Source: Synechococcus sp. JA-3-3Ab (GTDB lineage: Bacteria > Cyanobacteriota > Cyanobacteriia > Thermostichales > Thermostichaceae). Taken from it: 64,000 bases of DNA. The DNA is taken from positions 1,484,501 to 1,548,500 of the forward strand of contig NC_007775.1 of assembly GCF_000013205.1 (NCBI RefSeq), read 5' to 3'. Positions 1 through 10,682 of this stretch are shown here, one piece after another. The notes below the pieces were generated by a model. That model saw only the letters and a list, made by a program, of their open reading frames with translations. It was not told where the DNA came from and ran no database searches. The position numbers were made by a program, and so were the translations under genes. Every line of letters begins with the position of its first letter. Within the stretch, counting starts at the first letter, position 1.

Positions 1-688
1 CCCATTCCACTTGGGGGTAACCATCCACCGCCCAGTTGGCCCGCCGCTGCAACATGTGCAGCGGGAAGAAGGTGGCTAGGGCCAAGACCGGGATCCCTTG
101 CGAGCGAGCTGCTTGAATGCCGGCGTAGGTGGCTTCAAAACTCAAGCACTCCTGAGGGGAAAGCCCCATCCGCTCTAAAAGCAGACGGTGCAACTGCCCC
201 GGTGATAGGGCGGGATCCCCTGCCTCGCCGGTTACGCGGTAGCGAAAGTCATGAGTCAGCCGCGCCAGAGCTGGACAGGGGAAGCGCTCCAAAAAAGCCT
301 CCACCTCAGCAGCGGCGTGGCCGCTCACTAGGCCCACCTTGAGCTGCAGCCGCTCCAGCTTCTCTAGGGCCTCTGCCAAACCGGGGACAAGAAGGGATCC
401 CTTCTGCTCCTGCAGAGCCTGTTGATAGTAAAGGGCCTTGCGGCGCAACAACTCTTCTCGTTGCTTGGGGCTGAGCACCCGTCCCTGGGCTTGCCAAAGC
501 GCCGGCAGGCGCTCCCAATCCGGTCGGCCCAGATAGTGCAGCCGGTAGAGCTCCTTTTGCTCCCGGGATCCCAGATCCCAGGGACGCAGGTTCTCCTCCA
601 GCAGCACTTGGTTGATGGCGTGGAGGTGCAGCCCCTCGTCGTCGGCCACCACACCGCTCCAGCTTAGGATCACCCCTTGCAGCGCCAT
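1..688 (-). CDS. HAD-fold protein of the beta-phosphoglucomutase type, catalytically dead, 3' end beyond the window
   Basis: Reading from an ATG at 688, the frame stays open to the left edge, so the C-terminus is missing. The fold matches small HAD hydrolases of the phosphoglucomutase type: an N-terminal beta strand, a helical cap and a Rossmann core. The nucleophile loop, normally DxD followed by G, reads SWSGVVADDE, so both aspartates are serines. The motif III lysine position reads GDPALSP rather than the usual GKPAPD. Motif IV reads SFEATYAG rather than FEDSPAG. Three catalytic sites are therefore lost, and I infer a non-enzymatic or binding role. The gene lies 28 bases downstream of the aldo/keto reductase on the same strand and may be co-transcribed with it. 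Confidence 0.75.
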   Translation of the reverse strand, partial: MALQGVILSWSGVVADDEGLHLHAINQVLLEENLRPWDLGSREQKELYRLHYLGRPDWERLPALWQAQGRVLSPKQREELLRRKALYYQQALQEQKGSLLVPGLAEALEKLERLQLKVGLVSGHAAAEVEAFLERFPCPALARLTHDFRYRVTGEAGDPALSPGQLHRLLLERMGLSPQECLSFEATYAGIQAARSQGIPVLALATFFPLHMLQRRANWAVDGYPQVEW

Positions 689-716
689 TGGACAGCCTTA
701 CCCCCCACTCCTTGCT

Positions 717-1712
717 CTAGGCAGCACGGGCAGGGGGGGCCATGAAGCTGGGGGGGATGGGTTCGGGGACATGCCTTTGCAGGATCGCGTCGATGGCCTG
801 CATTGCCTCCGCCTCCAGCGACCAGCCCCACACGCCGGCTAGGTCCTCCAACTGCTGGCGCTTGCGCGCTCCCCACAGGATTGCACTTACTCCCGGCTGA
901 TCCAAGAGCCAGCGCACCGCCAACTGGGGCAGGGTTTTGCCGTAGCGCTCTCGCGCCAGCCGGCTCAGCTCTTCCGCTGCTTGCAAGTAGTGGGAGTAGC
1001 GAGGCTCCGCAAACTTGGGATCGATGCCGCCGCGCAGATCTCCAGGCGGAAACTGGGTTTGCGGCGTCAGCCGTCCCCCCAACAGCCCTCGACAGAGGGG
1101 GCTGTAGATCAGCGTGGCAATACCGTTGGCACGACAGTAGGGCAGGACATCTGCTTCGATCTGGCGCTCAAACAGGTTATAGGGCGGCTGGACGGTATGC
1201 AGGGGAGCCACCTGACGGAAACGCTCCATCTGCGGAGGAGAAAAGTTGCTCACCCCAATGGCGCGGATCTTGCCCTGCTGCAGCAAGCGGCCGAAAAAGG
1301 CAGCCGTCTCCTCCAGGGGCTCCAAGGGATCCGGCCAATGCACCTGGTAGATGTCGATCACATCCGTCTGCAGGCGGCGGAGGGAGTTTTCCAGATCCTG
1401 AGCCAGCCAACTTAGGCTGCAGTTGCGCACCACCTTGCTGTTAGTCCACTGCAGGCCGGCCTTGGTGGCAATGACTACGCGATCCCGACAGCCGGCATCC
1501 CGGATGGCCCGTCCCAAGAGCTCTTCCGAAAGGCCGCGGCCATAGGCCGGAGCCGTGTCAAAGAGCGTAATGCCCAGGTCAATAGCCTTGCGGAGGGTGG
1601 CATACGCTTCCTGGGGATCCGCTGGCCCCCACCAATCCCCGGTCATGCTCCAGGTGCCCAGCCCCACGCGGCTAAGTTTTAGCCTCGTCTCGGCAAGCGT
1701 AACAAACTCCAT
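717..1712 (-). CDS. Aldo/keto reductase
   Basis: A 331-residue TIM-barrel oxidoreductase that would reduce aldehydes or ketones with NADPH in the cytosol. The family tetrad is visible: Asp52 and Tyr57 in FDTAPAYG, Lys84 in IATKAGL, and His125 in QVHWPD. The C-terminal cofactor region is present around GVSAILWGARKRQQL. Length and the N-terminal strand (LSRVGLGTW) are normal for the family. The physiological substrate cannot be read from the sequence. It lies upstream of the dead HAD-like gene on the same strand, and divergently from the exported protein at 1898. Confidence 0.9.
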   Translation of the reverse strand: MEFVTLAETRLKLSRVGLGTWSMTGDWWGPADPQEAYATLRKAIDLGITLFDTAPAYGRGLSEELLGRAIRDAGCRDRVVIATKAGLQWTNSKVVRNCSLSWLAQDLENSLRRLQTDVIDIYQVHWPDPLEPLEETAAFFGRLLQQGKIRAIGVSNFSPPQMERFRQVAPLHTVQPPYNLFERQIEADVLPYCRANGIATLIYSPLCRGLLGGRLTPQTQFPPGDLRGGIDPKFAEPRYSHYLQAAEELSRLARERYGKTLPQLAVRWLLDQPGVSAILWGARKRQQLEDLAGVWGWSLEAEAMQAIDAILQRHVPEPIPPSFMAPPARAA

Positions 1713-1897
1713 GGCAACGTCTGCAGACAGGATCCCGTTTCAGGATGCTAACAGGCGCCAGGGGAGGACAAAGCCGGTTGCGCAGACAACCCACGTGCCT
1801 AGCTGCTGGTGGAAAAAGAGTCCGGGCTTTTGCCTCTACTTTCCTAACTAGAGGCTCAGTAGAGTGGGGATTGAAAAATTCACATCGGCATGGCTCT

Positions 1898-2410
1898 ATG
1901 AAGTCCATTTTCCGTCTCTGCCTGGGCGGCGTTGTAATCTGGGGATTCCTGCCTTCTGCCCAGGCGCAGGTGGTCACCCCCCTTTTTCCAGAACCTGCCA
2001 GAACCCCGATTCCAGTCGAGCCGCTGCCCCCTAGCCAGGATATTCCCACTCTGCCGATTGTGCCAGATCCGCGGCCTGTGCCGCCCACACCCCCCCGGCC
2101 AAGGCCGCTGCCGACGGGGACTTTTGAGGAAATCAGCCGCTACTTCCGCGATCTCAACCGGGCCAAGAACTTGGCCCGCCAAGCGGCTGAAATTGCCAAC
2201 GGGGGCTTGCAGCGCTACCGCGCCGAAGCTGCCATGCACGGGGCGGCCATCGACGCGCCCTTTGAAGAGTTGGAAGATGCCTGGATCTTCACCTTCCGCG
2301 GCGGCGAGCCCGGCTTCGTCCAGCCCAGCATCGAAACCCAGGTGCGGGTGGATCGGCGCACCTTCCAGACCACCATCCTCTACAACGGCCCCATCCGCTC
2401 TCGGCCCTAA
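1898..2410 (+). CDS. Exported proline-rich protein of unknown function
   Basis: A 170-residue protein starting at the ATG at 1898. I chose this start because it gives a clean signal peptide (MKSIFRLCLGG, a hydrophobic core, then AQAQ as the cleavage region); the longer open frame from 1745 adds an implausible leader. A proline-rich linker (about residues 25-75) follows, then a compact C-terminal domain of about 95 residues ending in a beta-rich stretch (FTFRGGEPGFVQ to the end). I recognise no catalytic motif. It ends 51 bases before pyrG, but nothing links the two functionally. Probably periplasmic. Confidence 0.7.
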   Translation: MKSIFRLCLGGVVIWGFLPSAQAQVVTPLFPEPARTPIPVEPLPPSQDIPTLPIVPDPRPVPPTPPRPRPLPTGTFEEISRYFRDLNRAKNLARQAAEIANGGLQRYRAEAAMHGAAIDAPFEELEDAWIFTFRGGEPGFVQPSIETQVRVDRRTFQTTILYNGPIRSRP

Positions 2411-4096
<1,686 letters not shown>

Positions 4097-4137
4097 GGCA
4101 TTGGGGTTAATTCAAGAGTTGTCGTTTCTAGCGCGCT

Positions 4138-4305
4138 ATGCCCCGCCACCGAAAAAAGTCGGATTTGCCCAGCAAAATCTGTCTCACCTGCGGCAGGCCC
4201 TTCACCTGGCGCAAGAAGTGGGCCGACTGTTGGTCAGAGGTGAAATACTGTTCTGAGCGGTGTCGCAACCGTCGCCCCAAGGGATCTCTTCCAGCTAACG
4301 GTTAG
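4138..4305 (+). CDS. DUF2256 small zinc-ribbon-like protein
   Basis: A 55-residue basic protein beginning MPRHRKKSDLPSK. It has the DUF2256 pattern: CLTCGRPFTWRKKW followed by WSEVKYCSERCR. The Cys pairs CxxC and CxxxC would form a single zinc site. This family is widespread and of unknown function. The ORF follows pyrG closely, and the next gene starts 42 bases later. Being so short, it is easily missed by automatic gene calling. Confidence 0.85.
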   Translation: MPRHRKKSDLPSKICLTCGRPFTWRKKWADCWSEVKYCSERCRNRRPKGSLPANG

Positions 4306-4347
4306 GGCAGATAATGGGATCCCGGACGCAGGGGGGAAGGGTTGTCG

Positions 4348-4824
4348 ATGCGGTTTCTCAAGTGGCTGTTGCACAATCCTCACGAAACCGAAGAGGAGGA
4401 TCCCTTTTTGCGGGCCATCACCCGCATCGAAAGCCTGATCTCGAAGCTGCTTTCCATCTTGATGATCGGCCTGATTGTGGTGGCCGTGGTGGATTTGGCC
4501 CGCTTCCTGGTGGCCGATCTGCTGCGGGAGCCAACCGGGTTTTTCTCCACTACTTTGATCGAGATTTTCGGCCTTTTTTTGAATATCCTGATCGCGCTGG
4601 AGATTCTGGAGAACATTACCGCCTACTTGCAAAAGCAGGTGGTGCAGGTGGAGCTGGTGATTGTTACCTCTTTGATCGCGGTGGCGCGCAAGATCATTAT
4701 TTTTGATTTTGAGAAGCTGGGGGGTCTAGATCTCATTGGGCTGGCAGCGGCAACGCTAGCCCTCTCCGTTAGCTACTGGCTGGTGCGGCGGGCCAAACCC
4801 CCATTCCGGTCGGGGGATGAGTAA
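4348..4824 (+). CDS. PsiE-like small membrane protein
   Basis: About 158 residues with four predicted membrane helices: LLSILMIGLIVVAVVDLA, IFGLFLNILIALEILENI, VELVIVTSLIAVARKIII and LIGLAAATLALSVSYWLV. This arrangement, with the LEILENI segment and the KIIIFD loop, fits the phosphate-starvation-inducible PsiE family, whose function is unknown. I chose the ATG at 4348, which has GGGGAAGG upstream; a TTG two codons earlier (4342) is an alternative. It is followed by the cyclophilin gene after about 50 bases. Confidence 0.8.
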   Translation: MRFLKWLLHNPHETEEEDPFLRAITRIESLISKLLSILMIGLIVVAVVDLARFLVADLLREPTGFFSTTLIEIFGLFLNILIALEILENITAYLQKQVVQVELVIVTSLIAVARKIIIFDFEKLGGLDLIGLAAATLALSVSYWLVRRAKPPFRSGDE

Positions 4825-4873
4825 GGCCGGACGGATCCTGGTAGGATAGGGGCGGAGCTTTCTGGCAAGAAAC

Positions 4874-5524
4874 GTGCGCGTGCCCTCTGGCATCACCCAC
4901 CTGTTCAAGCTGGCTTTGCTGGCAGTGCTGCTTTGGGTGGGATCCGGCGTTGTTTCGGCTCTGGCCCGCCCGCATTCTTCTTACGATTTGCTCCTGGCAC
5001 AACAGTTGGGCAAAACCGTGAAAACCTACAACAGTCCTCCCCCCATGGTGATCGACCCGGCCAAGTCCTACACGGCCACGCTGGAGACCACCGCCGGCAC
5101 GATGGTTTTGGAGCTGTTCCCGCAGGAAGCTCCCCTTGCCGTCAACAATTTTGTCTTTTTGGCCCGGGATCACTTCTACGATGGCGTCATCTTTCACCGT
5201 GTCATTCGGGGCTTCATGATTCAGGGCGGGGATCCCACCGGCACGGGGCGAGGCGGGCCGGGGTACCGCTTTCCCGATGAGCCGGTGCAGCGCCCCTACA
5301 CGCGAGGAACCTTGGCCATGGCCAATGCCGGCCCCAACACCAACGGCAGCCAGTTTTTTATCATGCATGCCGACTATCCCCTGCCGCCCAACTACACCAT
5401 CTTTGGGCAACTAATCGAGGGGGAGGACGTGTTGGATAAAATTGCTACTGCACCCACCGGCCCGCAGGATCGTCCCCTCAAGCCGGTGGAGATCAAGTCT
5501 GTTCGCATCTCGGAATCGAACTAG
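4874..5524 (+). CDS. Exported cyclophilin-type peptidyl-prolyl isomerase
   Basis: A 216-residue protein with a GTG start. An N-terminal hydrophobic segment (about residues 10-30, ending near SALA) should act as a signal peptide or anchor, so it probably acts in the periplasm or thylakoid lumen. The cyclophilin domain covers about residues 65-210: FHRVIRGFMIQGGDPTGTG contains the catalytic Arg and Phe-Met-Gln of the family, followed by LAMANAGPNTNGSQFFI. It would speed cis/trans isomerisation of proline bonds in exported proteins. A second in-frame GTG at 4880 is an equally possible start. Confidence 0.93.
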   Translation: MRVPSGITHLFKLALLAVLLWVGSGVVSALARPHSSYDLLLAQQLGKTVKTYNSPPPMVIDPAKSYTATLETTAGTMVLELFPQEAPLAVNNFVFLARDHFYDGVIFHRVIRGFMIQGGDPTGTGRGGPGYRFPDEPVQRPYTRGTLAMANAGPNTNGSQFFIMHADYPLPPNYTIFGQLIEGEDVLDKIATAPTGPQDRPLKPVEIKSVRISESN

Positions 5525-5610
5525 GTTGGGCCAATCCGGCAAAACAGTTTGGTTAAATTAACTTGGCCTCTGGCCCCATTTTTGCAACTTGCTCTATGGG
5601 GGACTCAGGT

Positions 5611-6906
5611 ATGGAGTTCGCTAGGCCCCGGCGAATGTCCCCCCGCATTTTGGCTCTGGATTTTGATGGTGTGCTCTGCGACGGGCGGGCGGAGTATTTT
5701 GCCTCTTCCTGTCGGGTCTGCGCCCAGGTGTGGGGCCTTGCTCCTGCCCAGTTGGAGTCGTTGCGCCCTGCCTTCGACCGCCTGCGCCCGCTGATCGAGA
5801 CCGGCTGGGAGATGCCCCTGCTGCTGTGGGGGCTGCAGCAAGGGATCCCCGAAGACGCTTTGCGCCAAGACTGGCCCGGCTGGCGGCAGCGGTTGTTGCA
5901 GGGAGCGGGGATCTCCGAGCAGGCTTTAGCCCAAAGGCTGGATGAGGTGCGGGATCGCTGGATCGAAGAAGATCTGCAGGGCTGGCTGGGGCTGCACCGC
6001 TTTTATCCGGGAGTGGCGGCTTGGATGCGCCAGATCCAGGCTGCTGGCGAGCCCCGCCTGGCCATTCTCAGCACCAAGGAGGGGCGGTTTATCCAGCAGC
6101 TTTTGCTCCGCGAAGGGATCCAGCTGCCGCGCCACCGTATCCTGGGCAAGGAGGTGCGCGCCCCCAAGGCCACCACCCTCCGGCGGCTGCTAGCAGCGAC
6201 CCAGGTAGCGCCTGAGGAACTCTGGTTTGTCGAGGATCGCCTGCAGACGCTGCGCCAGGTGCAAAGGGTGCCGGACCTGGAGCAGGTGCTCTTGTTTTTG
6301 GCTGCCTGGGGCTACAACCTGCCCGAAGAGCGGCAAGAGGCGGCGCGGGATCCCCACCTCCATTTGCTTAGCCTGGAACAGCTCTTCCAGCCCTTTGAGC
6401 AGTGGTTGGCTGCTCCTTCCCCCCGCCTTGCTATCAGCCCGGCCAGCCCGGAAGACTTGAGCCGGGCCCGGCTCACCCCTGGCCGGAAACGCCCGGAAGC
6501 CGGTTTGGCCTCGCTGGTGCTGACCTTGGTGGAGCTGCTGCGGCAGTTGATGGAAGCGCAAGTGGTGCGACAGATGGAGGCCAACCGCCTTTCTGCCGAG
6601 CAAATCGAGCGGGCCGGCAGCAGCCTCCAGGCCCTGCGGCAGCAAATTCGGCAACTCTGCGCCCTGCTGGAGATCGACCCGGCAGAGCTCAACCTAGATC
6701 TGGGGGATCTGGGCTCTCTCTTGCCCCGCCAGGGGGACTACTACCCCGGCCAACCCCACGGCGAGGGATCCCTGCTGGAACTGTTGGATCGGCTGATCAA
6801 CACCGGGATCGTCATCGACGGCGAGATCGACCTGGGCTTGGCCGACTTAAGCCTCATCCACGCTCGCCTACGATTGGTGCTCACCTCCAGCGCCAAGCTT
6901 TCTTGA
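5611..6906 (+). CDS. HAD hydrolase fused to GvpK and GvpJ/GvpA-like gas vesicle domains
   Basis: One uninterrupted 431-residue frame carries three domains. Residues 9-255 are an intact HAD hydrolase: nucleophile loop LDFDGVLCDG, motif II AILSTKEG, a lysine in RAPKATTL, and motif IV WFVEDRLQTL. Residues about 297-372 match gas vesicle protein K, with GLASLVLTLVELLRQL at the start and LNLDLGDLGSLLP at the end. Residues about 385-426 match the GvpA/GvpJ core, with SLLELLDRLINTGIVIDGEI followed by LADLSLIHARLRLVL. A linker rich in Pro and Arg joins HAD to GvpK. I chose the ATG at 5611 because GGGGGA lies about 7 bases upstream; ATGs at 5596 and 5635 are alternatives. No other gvp gene lies in the window. 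The function is unknown; assembly or scaffolding is a guess. Confidence 0.88.
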   Translation: MEFARPRRMSPRILALDFDGVLCDGRAEYFASSCRVCAQVWGLAPAQLESLRPAFDRLRPLIETGWEMPLLLWGLQQGIPEDALRQDWPGWRQRLLQGAGISEQALAQRLDEVRDRWIEEDLQGWLGLHRFYPGVAAWMRQIQAAGEPRLAILSTKEGRFIQQLLLREGIQLPRHRILGKEVRAPKATTLRRLLAATQVAPEELWFVEDRLQTLRQVQRVPDLEQVLLFLAAWGYNLPEERQEAARDPHLHLLSLEQLFQPFEQWLAAPSPRLAISPASPEDLSRARLTPGRKRPEAGLASLVLTLVELLRQLMEAQVVRQMEANRLSAEQIERAGSSLQALRQQIRQLCALLEIDPAELNLDLGDLGSLLPRQGDYYPGQPHGEGSLLELLDRLINTGIVIDGEIDLGLADLSLIHARLRLVLTSSAKLS

Positions 6907-7026
6907 AACCAGGAAGTGTCGATGGAGACAATTGGGAGAAGAAATGCCAGAAGCAAGCTAGGGAGGCCGGAAATCGCGGTATGCTGGCTTTGGATCCCCG
7001 TTAATCTCTCTTCATAGTCTTCCCCT

Positions 7027-8604
7027 ATGGATGTCTTCGCCCCAACCGGAAACCTGCATGCCGGCGCCATTTGGCCGGAGGTGGTGGTTACCCTCACGCT
7101 GTTGATCGTCCTGGTGGTGGATTTGGTGGGTGGGTCGGCGGCGCGCAAAAGTCTTCCGGCCCTCTCCCTCTTTGGTTTGCTTGGGGCCTTGGTGACCTTG
7201 GTGTTGCAATGGCAGCAGCCCCAGTTGGAGAGCTTCTTGGGCAGCTTTGCCGCGGATCCGGTGAGCATTCTCTTCCGCGGCCTGGTGGTGGCGACGGCAG
7301 CCCTGACGGTGATGATGGCGGAGCGCTACTTCCTCCAGGCAGGCGCGCCCACGGGCGAGTTCTATGTGCTGCTCCTCACGGCCACCTTGGGGGGCATGTT
7401 CCTCGCCGGGGCGACGGATCTCATCATGGTGTTCGTCTCCTTGGAAACGCTGGGCATCGCCAGCTACCTGATGGCCGGCTACACCAAGCGGGATCCGCGT
7501 TCTTCCGAGGCGGCCCTGAAGTATCTGTTGACGGGGGCCAGCAGCACCGCTATCTTCCTCTACGGCATGTCGCTGCTTTATGGCCTGTCGGGGGGGCAGA
7601 CCCAGTTGGCGGCTATTGCGCCCTACCTGGCCAATGCCGGGCTGGTGGGGATCCTCGCTTTGGTGTTCTGCCTGGGCGGCATTGGCTTTAAGCTGGCGGC
7701 GGTGCCTTTCCACCAGTGGACTCCTGATGTCTATGAGGGATCCCCAACGCCGGTGGTGGCCTTCTTGTCGGTGGGATCCAAGGCGGCAGGCTTTGCCCTG
7801 GCCATTCGCTTTTTGGCCACCGTCTTTCCGGCGATGACAGAAGAGTGGCGGGCGGTGCTCTCGGTGCTGGCCATTTTGACCATGGTGCTGGGGAATGTGG
7901 TGGCGATTGCCCAAACCCGCCTCAAACGACTGCTGGCCTATTCTTCTATTGGGCAGGCGGGCTTTGTCTTGATCGGTTTGGTGGCGGGCACCGAAGCGGG
8001 CTATGCCAGCTTGATTTTTTACCTGATGGTCTATTTGGCCATGAACCTAGGGGCTTTTCTGTGTGTCACCCTCTTCAGCCTCAAGACTGGCACCGACGAA
8101 ATCAACGAGTACAGCGGCCTCTATCAGAAGGATCCCTTTCTCACCCTTTGCCTGAGCATTTGTCTGCTCTCCCTGGGCGGGTTGCCGCCGCTGGCCGGCT
8201 TTTTCGGCAAGCTCTATCTCTTCTGGGCCGGCTGGCAGGCAGGAGAATACACGCTGGTGCTGGTGGGCCTGGTGACTAGCGTCATCTCCATCTACTACTA
8301 CGTGCGGGTGGTGAAAACCATGGTGGTAAAAGAGCCGCAGGAGATGTCGCTTTCGGTGCAAAACTACCCCCCAACCGACTGGCAGGCCGAGGGCATGCCG
8401 GCTTTGCGGGTGGGCATGGTGGTGACGCTGGTGGCCACCATCTTCGCTGGCATCCTCTCCAATCCTCTATTTACCCTCTCCACTCAGGCGGTGGAGCAAA
8501 GCCCGTTTTTGGGGTTCCCGACAGCCCAGGCTTTTGCTCCAGGGTCGGCCAGCCCTTCTCTGGCCGTTGCAGGATCTGCAGCTTTGCCTAGCCGCGGTTC
8601 CTAG
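7027..8604 (+). CDS. ndhB: NAD(P)H-quinone oxidoreductase subunit 2 (NdhB)
   Basis: A 525-residue polytopic membrane protein, a proton-pumping antiporter-like subunit of the NDH-1 complex of cyanobacterial thylakoids. It serves respiration, cyclic electron flow and CO2 uptake. The family core is clear: [19 protein letters not shown] with its conserved Glu, [37 protein letters not shown], and [16 protein letters not shown]. Length fits cyanobacterial NdhB. It is a stand-alone gene here, as is usual for cyanobacteria. Confidence 0.97.
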   Translation: MDVFAPTGNLHAGAIWPEVVVTLTLLIVLVVDLVGGSAARKSLPALSLFGLLGALVTLVLQWQQPQLESFLGSFAADPVSILFRGLVVATAALTVMMAERYFLQAGAPTGEFYVLLLTATLGGMFLAGATDLIMVFVSLETLGIASYLMAGYTKRDPRSSEAALKYLLTGASSTAIFLYGMSLLYGLSGGQTQLAAIAPYLANAGLVGILALVFCLGGIGFKLAAVPFHQWTPDVYEGSPTPVVAFLSVGSKAAGFALAIRFLATVFPAMTEEWRAVLSVLAILTMVLGNVVAIAQTRLKRLLAYSSIGQAGFVLIGLVAGTEAGYASLIFYLMVYLAMNLGAFLCVTLFSLKTGTDEINEYSGLYQKDPFLTLCLSICLLSLGGLPPLAGFFGKLYLFWAGWQAGEYTLVLVGLVTSVISIYYYVRVVKTMVVKEPQEMSLSVQNYPPTDWQAEGMPALRVGMVVTLVATIFAGILSNPLFTLSTQAVEQSPFLGFPTAQAFAPGSASPSLAVAGSAALPSRGS

Positions 8605-8770
8605 ACCTTCCTCAAGGGCGCCGCAAGGCACGGGTCCCTTACCCCCAGCCCTTCTCCCTTCGGAAGGGGAAATTTACTGGGACAATTGACCCGATGTTGT
8701 TGAGACGGTTTCTGGGCTATCTCAATTCCTGGGATCCCTGACCAGCAGCCGTCCACAACCAAACAGAATC

Positions 8771-9340
8771 TCAAATACCTTCTAGGCTGACATTGAGAAA
8801 GCGGGCGATCTCAGCGGCTTGGTTTTCGATCTCGGCCAGGGGAGGGGGCTGGCCGACGCCGGTGAGGGGGATGTCGCCGCGTCCTTTTATGCGCAAGTAG
8901 ATGGCGCGGCGAGGGTTGAAGCCCTCTCGCAGCTCCACCCGCAGGCTTTGCACCTCGGCAAAGTCGTATTCTAGGCGCACCTCGCGGTTTTTGCCCGGAA
9001 AGCCCTGCCGCACCAGGGTTATCTTCTGGGTGCGGCGGTCGAACTCGTTGTAGCCGCCCCCCAGGTTCCAGTACAGGCTCAGCCATTGATACAGCCCCGC
9101 CAGGGATCCGAGCACGCCGTAGAAGAGCATGGCAATGCCCTGGGGAATGAACACCAGGCTGGCGGGATCGGAAAAGGGGAGCAAGTTGCGGTGGAAATAG
9201 CTGGAAAGACCCGCCAGGGTAAAGCCCAGCCCACCCCCTGTCAGCGCCACCGCCCAAAAGTAGACGCTGGGCCGCCGCGACCCGATTACGGTGTAGCGCA
9301 GCAGGTTTTCCGAGCGAATTTCGGGAACAGTCGCAGACAC
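8771..9340 (-). CDS. ycf4: Photosystem I assembly protein Ycf4
   Basis: A 189-residue thylakoid membrane protein needed for building photosystem I. Two transmembrane helices lie near the N-terminus (about residues 25-48 and 64-88), followed by the family signature LYWNLGGGYNEFDRRT and a soluble C-terminal domain with VRQGFPGKNREV and EVQSLRVELREG. Length is normal. It is the last gene of the minus-strand run starting with sigG, but the 220-base gap after the SLH gene suggests its own promoter. Confidence 0.96.
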   Translation of the reverse strand: MSATVPEIRSENLLRYTVIGSRRPSVYFWAVALTGGGLGFTLAGLSSYFHRNLLPFSDPASLVFIPQGIAMLFYGVLGSLAGLYQWLSLYWNLGGGYNEFDRRTQKITLVRQGFPGKNREVRLEYDFAEVQSLRVELREGFNPRRAIYLRIKGRGDIPLTGVGQPPPLAEIENQAAEIARFLNVSLEGI

Positions 9341-9497
9341 AGACGGGATCCCTGTCGATTTTCCAAGTTGGCTTCTCCCATTTTATAGGCGGGGAGGAGC
9401 TTGCCCTGTGGAGCAGCAAGAGAGTTAGCATTTTTCCGCCGCCAACAACAAGAGCAGCCAGGGGGTTGGTCCTTTTGCAATCCAGCCTCAGGGGGGC

Positions 9498-9539
9498 GAA
9501 GCAGGAGAGGGGGTTAAGCGCTGCGGCCCTCTCCGCTTC
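9498..9539 (-). terminator. Hairpin after the SLH lipoprotein gene
   Basis: The arms GAAGCAGGAGAGGG (9498-9511) and CCCTCTCCGCTTC (9527-9539) pair along 13 bases with one bulge. The hairpin sits about 20 bases beyond the stop of the minus-strand SLH gene. No T-run follows, so it may end transcription weakly or stabilise the mRNA end. Confidence 0.45.
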
Positions 9540-9560
9540 TACGCTGGGATCGCCCTCAAT

Positions 9561-10682
9561 TTAGGGCTGAGGCTCGCGCGGCGTCACAATTTCCCCTGCC
9601 CCTGGGGTGACGGCTGGAGGTTTAGAGTTGCCAGTGGCGCTGGGAGAGGGGTCGCCCTCAGGGGTGGGAGGAGGGGAAGGGGTCTGGTCTGGCTCGGCAA
9701 CAGGAGGAGAAGGCTCAGGGTCGGGGGGCTCGGCTGCGGGAGTTGGGGTTGGCAAGGCAGCTTCCTGAGCCGTTCGCTCCCCAAAGGCCGAAAGGGCAAT
9801 CGCCGCTTCCCCGCGGCTGACCGGCTCAAAGGGGTTAAACGTGCGGATGGGGCCGAAGGTGCGCAACACCGTGGAGGCATTCTCCAGGCTGCGATCCGCC
9901 ACCAGGGGGGCAACGGCCTCGTCGGGGATCTGGGCCGCATCGGTAAAGCCCCAACGCTCCTCCAGCTCTGCTCGGGATCCCTTGATCTGGCCGGGCGGCA
10001 AATCCAGAGGTGCCTTCATGCGGATCAGCTCTGCCCGCGACAGCAGGCTGTTGGGGCGGAACTCGCGGTTGGCATCGCCGACCACCAGGCCGGCAGCTCC
10101 CAGGGCCTGGATGTAGCGAAAGTTGGGATCCTCCTCCGGCACATCCAAAAACAAGGGGCGCTCGCCAGCGGATCCCAAACGGATTTGGCGGCTGGGCTGG
10201 TCGGCGTGAATGACGTTGTTGGCCAGCACCAACCAGCGGGCAAATTCGCCGCGACGAACGCTACGCTGCGGCTGAAACTCACTGCCAACAATATCGGCAA
10301 AGACACCCAGCCGATCCAGATCAGAGACAGCACGGGCCACCAGGGATCCGGGCTCCAGATCCGTGAAACGGCTGCTGACCTGGCTGGGCGGGGGCGTGAA
10401 GGAAGCAGGGGGGGTGGCAGGAGCAGAGGGGGAGCGGGATCCCGGCAGAGGCGTGGGCGTCTCCGGTCGGTCGGCGGAGAGAGGGGGAGGCAGGCCCACC
10501 GGTCGCACCGCTCTTTGCAGCCGCTCTCCCCACTCGGTTCCCTGACAGGCCGACAACAGCCCCAGCAGCAAGGCAAAACCAGCGGCCCTGAGCCAGGTGC
10601 CGGCTGGAGGCAGCGACCGCCTAGACTGCTTGAGCCGATTGAGCTGATGCTGCAATGCTTTCTCCCCCTCTACTGAGCCCAT
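9561..10682 (-). CDS. SLH-domain envelope lipoprotein
   Basis: A 373-residue protein with a hydrophobic segment ending in the lipobox-like LLSACQG at about residue 46, so it is probably an anchored lipoprotein. After a Pro-rich linker, residues about 108-310 hold SLH-like repeats: SDLDRLGVFADIVGSEFQPQRSV with RGEFARWLV, then QALGAAGLVVGDANREFRPN with SRAELIRM, and a third ending SRGEAAIAL. The last 65 residues are a Pro/Glu/Ser-rich tail. SLH repeats bind cell-wall polymers. Its start overlaps the end of the DUF3181-like gene by 13 bases, so translation is probably coupled. Confidence 0.85.
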   Translation of the reverse strand: MGSVEGEKALQHQLNRLKQSRRSLPPAGTWLRAAGFALLLGLLSACQGTEWGERLQRAVRPVGLPPPLSADRPETPTPLPGSRSPSAPATPPASFTPPPSQVSSRFTDLEPGSLVARAVSDLDRLGVFADIVGSEFQPQRSVRRGEFARWLVLANNVIHADQPSRQIRLGSAGERPLFLDVPEEDPNFRYIQALGAAGLVVGDANREFRPNSLLSRAELIRMKAPLDLPPGQIKGSRAELEERWGFTDAAQIPDEAVAPLVADRSLENASTVLRTFGPIRTFNPFEPVSRGEAAIALSAFGERTAQEAALPTPTPAAEPPDPEPSPPVAEPDQTPSPPPTPEGDPSPSATGNSKPPAVTPGAGEIVTPREPQP

